NCBI RefSeq assembly: GCF_900113485.1 | Contig: NZ_FOPM01000003.1 | Span: 82,900-146,899, forward strand | Length of the DNA stretch: 64,000 nucleotides | Reading direction: 5' to 3' | Origin: Methylobacterium gossipiicola | Lineage (GTDB): Bacteria; Pseudomonadota; Alphaproteobacteria; Rhizobiales; Beijerinckiaceae | Notes under the pieces: generated by a model | What the model saw: only the letters and a program-made list of their open reading frames with translations | What the model was told of the DNA's origin: nothing | Databases searched by the model: none | Part shown: positions 62,175 through 64,000 of the stretch, piece after piece | Position numbering within the stretch: the first letter of the stretch is position 1 | How the letters are laid out: each line of letters opens with the position of its first letter | Program-made: the position numbers and the translations under genes

Positions 62175-64000
62175 TTAGGCTTGAAAGGTCGGGCCGGGCG
62201 AGACCGGCGCCGCCGTAGCGGGTAACCGCCCGCTCTTAAGCCCGGCGTCGAGAGAATAATAGTCGCGCAGAAGGGATGAATAGCTGGCAAAATGATTGGT
62301 CTCTGATCCTTGTCGGGGGAAAGTGTCCGGATGGTCGAGGGAGAGCAGCACGTCGTTGAGGCGCCCCGGATCGTTGGCGAGGGCCGGATCGAGGCGGTTG
62401 TCCATGCCGAGGGCCCGTAGGCGCTCGGCCGGCGCGCCGAGGTCGAACACCGCGACGGGCAGGCCCGAGACGAGGGCGATGGACAGGGTGTAGCAGTAGG
62501 TTTCCGGCCAGATCGACGGGATCAGGATCAGGTCGATCGCGTGGCATTCGAGGAGGGCCAGGGCTTCGGCGTTGTCGGCATAGCGACCCGTCTCCACGAC
62601 GCCCATGGCGGCCATCTTCTCGGGGATGTCCGAATGGCCGATGATCGTGAAGGCGAGGTCGAGGCCGCGCCGACGGGCATCGCGGGCGAGGGCATGGATC
62701 ACGTCCGCGCCCTTGTGAGCGCCGATTGCGCCGAGCACGCCGATCCGGCGGACGGGTCCGCCGCGTGGGGCGCGGGGCGGCAGGGGCTCGGGCAGTTCCT
62801 CCTCGTGGGGCAGGACCGTGATGGCGAGCGGACCGAACAGGGCGTCGATGCGGGTCGCCGTATCGTGTGACGGCGCCAGGATCCGGTCGGCCGCGCGGTA
62901 GAAGGCGGCGTGGCGCGCCATCCGGTCGAGACCCGGCCGGGCTTCGGCGCAATCGCAATCGGCGCAGGGGCGCCCGCCGGGCAGGCCACAATAGATCCCC
63001 TCCCGGGTCACGAGGTGGTTGCGTAGGCAGACGCTCGAATAGTCGTGCAGGGTCACGACGGTTCGGCCGGGCGCTGCCTCGATGAGATCCATCAGGGCGG
63101 ATGTCGCCGTCGCATCGAGGCCATAGAATGAGTGGACGTGGGTGAAGAGTGGCCCGAGCCAGTCGAGGAACCGCGCGACGATGCGGTAATCGTCGAGCAC
63201 CGACAGGGTGCGCAGGTTCGGCAGGTAGGGGCCGTCCGCGCCGAACAGGCCGAGGCCGATGCCCGCCCCATCCGTGATCGTGAGGGTGACGACGCGGACT
63301 CCCTCGTCCGTGAGACGCCGGGCGAGATGATCGGCGTGGACGGAGGCCCCCCCACCCTTCGCGTGGACGACGAAGACGGCGGTGCGGGGGCCGGCCGCCC
63401 GCGCGAGGCGGTAGAGGTCGAGGGCGAGCCGCACGTCGGCGGCTGGATCGGCGGCGACGAAGCGCTCGATACGCAGGGTGTAGTCCGGGTGCTTGGCCAG
63501 CAGCGCGGCTTGGCCTTGCGTGTATTCGGAATCGTAGACGTCCGAGAACGAGATCTTGCCCGAGTGGTAGACGAAAACGTCCGCCGCGAGGATGTTGCGC
63601 CCGCCCGCCTTGAGGACGCGCAGGCAGTAATCGTTCTCCTCGCCGTAGCCCTTGCCGAACGCCTCCGCGTCGAGGGGGCCGAGTTCGGCGATGAGGGATC
63701 CACGCATGTAGAAGCAGAACCCAACGCCCGTCGGCACCTCGACCCAGCGGCCGGGATTGGCCGCCGCCGCCGCCGCGTCGAGGGCGCGGGGCGAAAGTTC
63801 GAGGGCCACGGTGTTATTGCGGTCGGAATCCGGATAGCTGCAGATCGTGGCGTTGTTGGAGAACGGGGTGATCGTGCCGATTGAGGGATCGCGCGTCGCG
63901 TGGGCCAGCAGGCGGTCGATCCAGTCGCCGAACACGATGGTATCGCTGTTCAGTAGGATCACATCCCGCGCGCCCGTCAACTCCAGGGCCCGGTTGATGG
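62175..64000 (-). CDS. Two-domain glycosyltransferase (GT2 + GT4), 5' end beyond window
   Basis: About 608 codons are visible; the frame runs off the window end with no start. The first part is the C-terminal half of a GT2 (GT-A) domain: VILLNSDTIVFGDWIDRLLA with the DXD-like end of the donor site, then GKGYGEENDYCLRVLKAGGR, the acceptor ED motif. From about 210 residues in, a GT4 (GT-B) unit follows: FVVHAKGGGASVHADHLARR, VVTLHDYSSVCLR, and the donor site PSIWPETYCYTLSIALVSGL. Such fusions build surface polysaccharides by adding two different sugars. The Cys cluster CADCDC (about residue 350) is unusual and could bind metal. It shares a transcript with ugd and the AsnB-type gene. Confidence 0.85.
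   Translation of the reverse strand, partial: INRALELTGARDVILLNSDTIVFGDWIDRLLAHATRDPSIGTITPFSNNATICSYPDSDRNNTVALELSPRALDAAAAAANPGRWVEVPTGVGFCFYMRGSLIAELGPLDAEAFGKGYGEENDYCLRVLKAGGRNILAADVFVYHSGKISFSDVYDSEYTQGQAALLAKHPDYTLRIERFVAADPAADVRLALDLYRLARAAGPRTAVFVVHAKGGGASVHADHLARRLTDEGVRVVTLTITDGAGIGLGLFGADGPYLPNLRTLSVLDDYRIVARFLDWLGPLFTHVHSFYGLDATATSALMDLIEAAPGRTVVTLHDYSSVCLRNHLVTREGIYCGLPGGRPCADCDCAEARPGLDRMARHAAFYRAADRILAPSHDTATRIDALFGPLAITVLPHEEELPEPLPPRAPRGGPVRRIGVLGAIGAHKGADVIHALARDARRRGLDLAFTIIGHSDIPEKMAAMGVVETGRYADNAEALALLECHAIDLILIPSIWPETYCYTLSIALVSGLPVAVFDLGAPAERLRALGMDNRLDPALANDPGRLNDVLLSLDHPDTFPRQGSETNHFASYSSLLRDYYSLDAGLKSGRLPATAAPVSPGPTFQA

Overview
The window comes from a GC-rich alphaproteobacterium of the order Hyphomicrobiales (Rhizobiales), most likely Methylobacterium or a close relative. 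Four things point there: the GC-rich codon use; the gene run ahcY, divL-like kinase, tsaE-amgK fusion, murU, addB, addA; an alphaproteobacterial Porin_2 channel; and an HWE-type kinase. The genus is an inference. No rRNA, tRNA, CRISPR array, transposase or prophage was recognised.

Layout. 1-7.2 kb: start of a secreted protein, an OprO/OprP-type porin, a cupin, a chemoreceptor and a Porin_2 porin. 7.05-19.4 kb: a stretch bounded by two near-identical 109-bp repeats in opposite orientation. It holds two very small membrane or secreted proteins, an AMP-forming acyl-CoA synthetase with a nitroreductase, a hybrid histidine kinase, an unrecognised gene in a GC-poorer patch, katG, a periplasmic glutathione-peroxidase-like protein and a PRC-barrel protein. 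19.5-35.4 kb: a citrate-type MHS transporter divergent from ahcY (with an 18-bp palindrome upstream), then a DivL-like kinase with Tyr at the phospho-acceptor position, a TsaE/AmgK fusion, a VOC protein, MurU, AddB and AddA, ending with a degenerate receiver protein. 35.7-42.2 kb: argJ, SIMPL and mutT in overlapping order, a 520-aa unknown, a DUF427 protein, an NDUFAF5-like methyltransferase, a glycine-rich small protein and comF. 42.3-52.5 kb: a nitrate-type MFS carrier and sbcC/sbcD separated by a large GAF/PAS/HWE kinase. 52.8-58.8 kb: an L,D-transpeptidase, a secreted alpha/beta hydrolase, a DHA2 efflux pump, a parS-like site, an SDR enzyme, TenA and an aldose-epimerase-like protein. 58.9-64 kb: an asparagine-synthetase-like amidotransferase, UDP-glucose dehydrogenase and a two-domain glycosyltransferase cut by the window end, together a surface-polysaccharide locus.

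Themes. Double-strand break processing is well represented (AddAB and SbcCD). Peptidoglycan recycling (AmgK and MurU) is fused to, and co-transcribed with, the tRNA t6A factor TsaE. Oxidative defence (KatG, GPx-like, nitroreductase) sits between the two repeats. Many neighbours overlap by 4 nt (ATGA or GTGA), so translational coupling is common.

Gene starts were chosen from visible Shine-Dalgarno sequences, overlaps and family N-termini. Several use GTG or TTG. Functions rest on motif reading alone; no database search was run.
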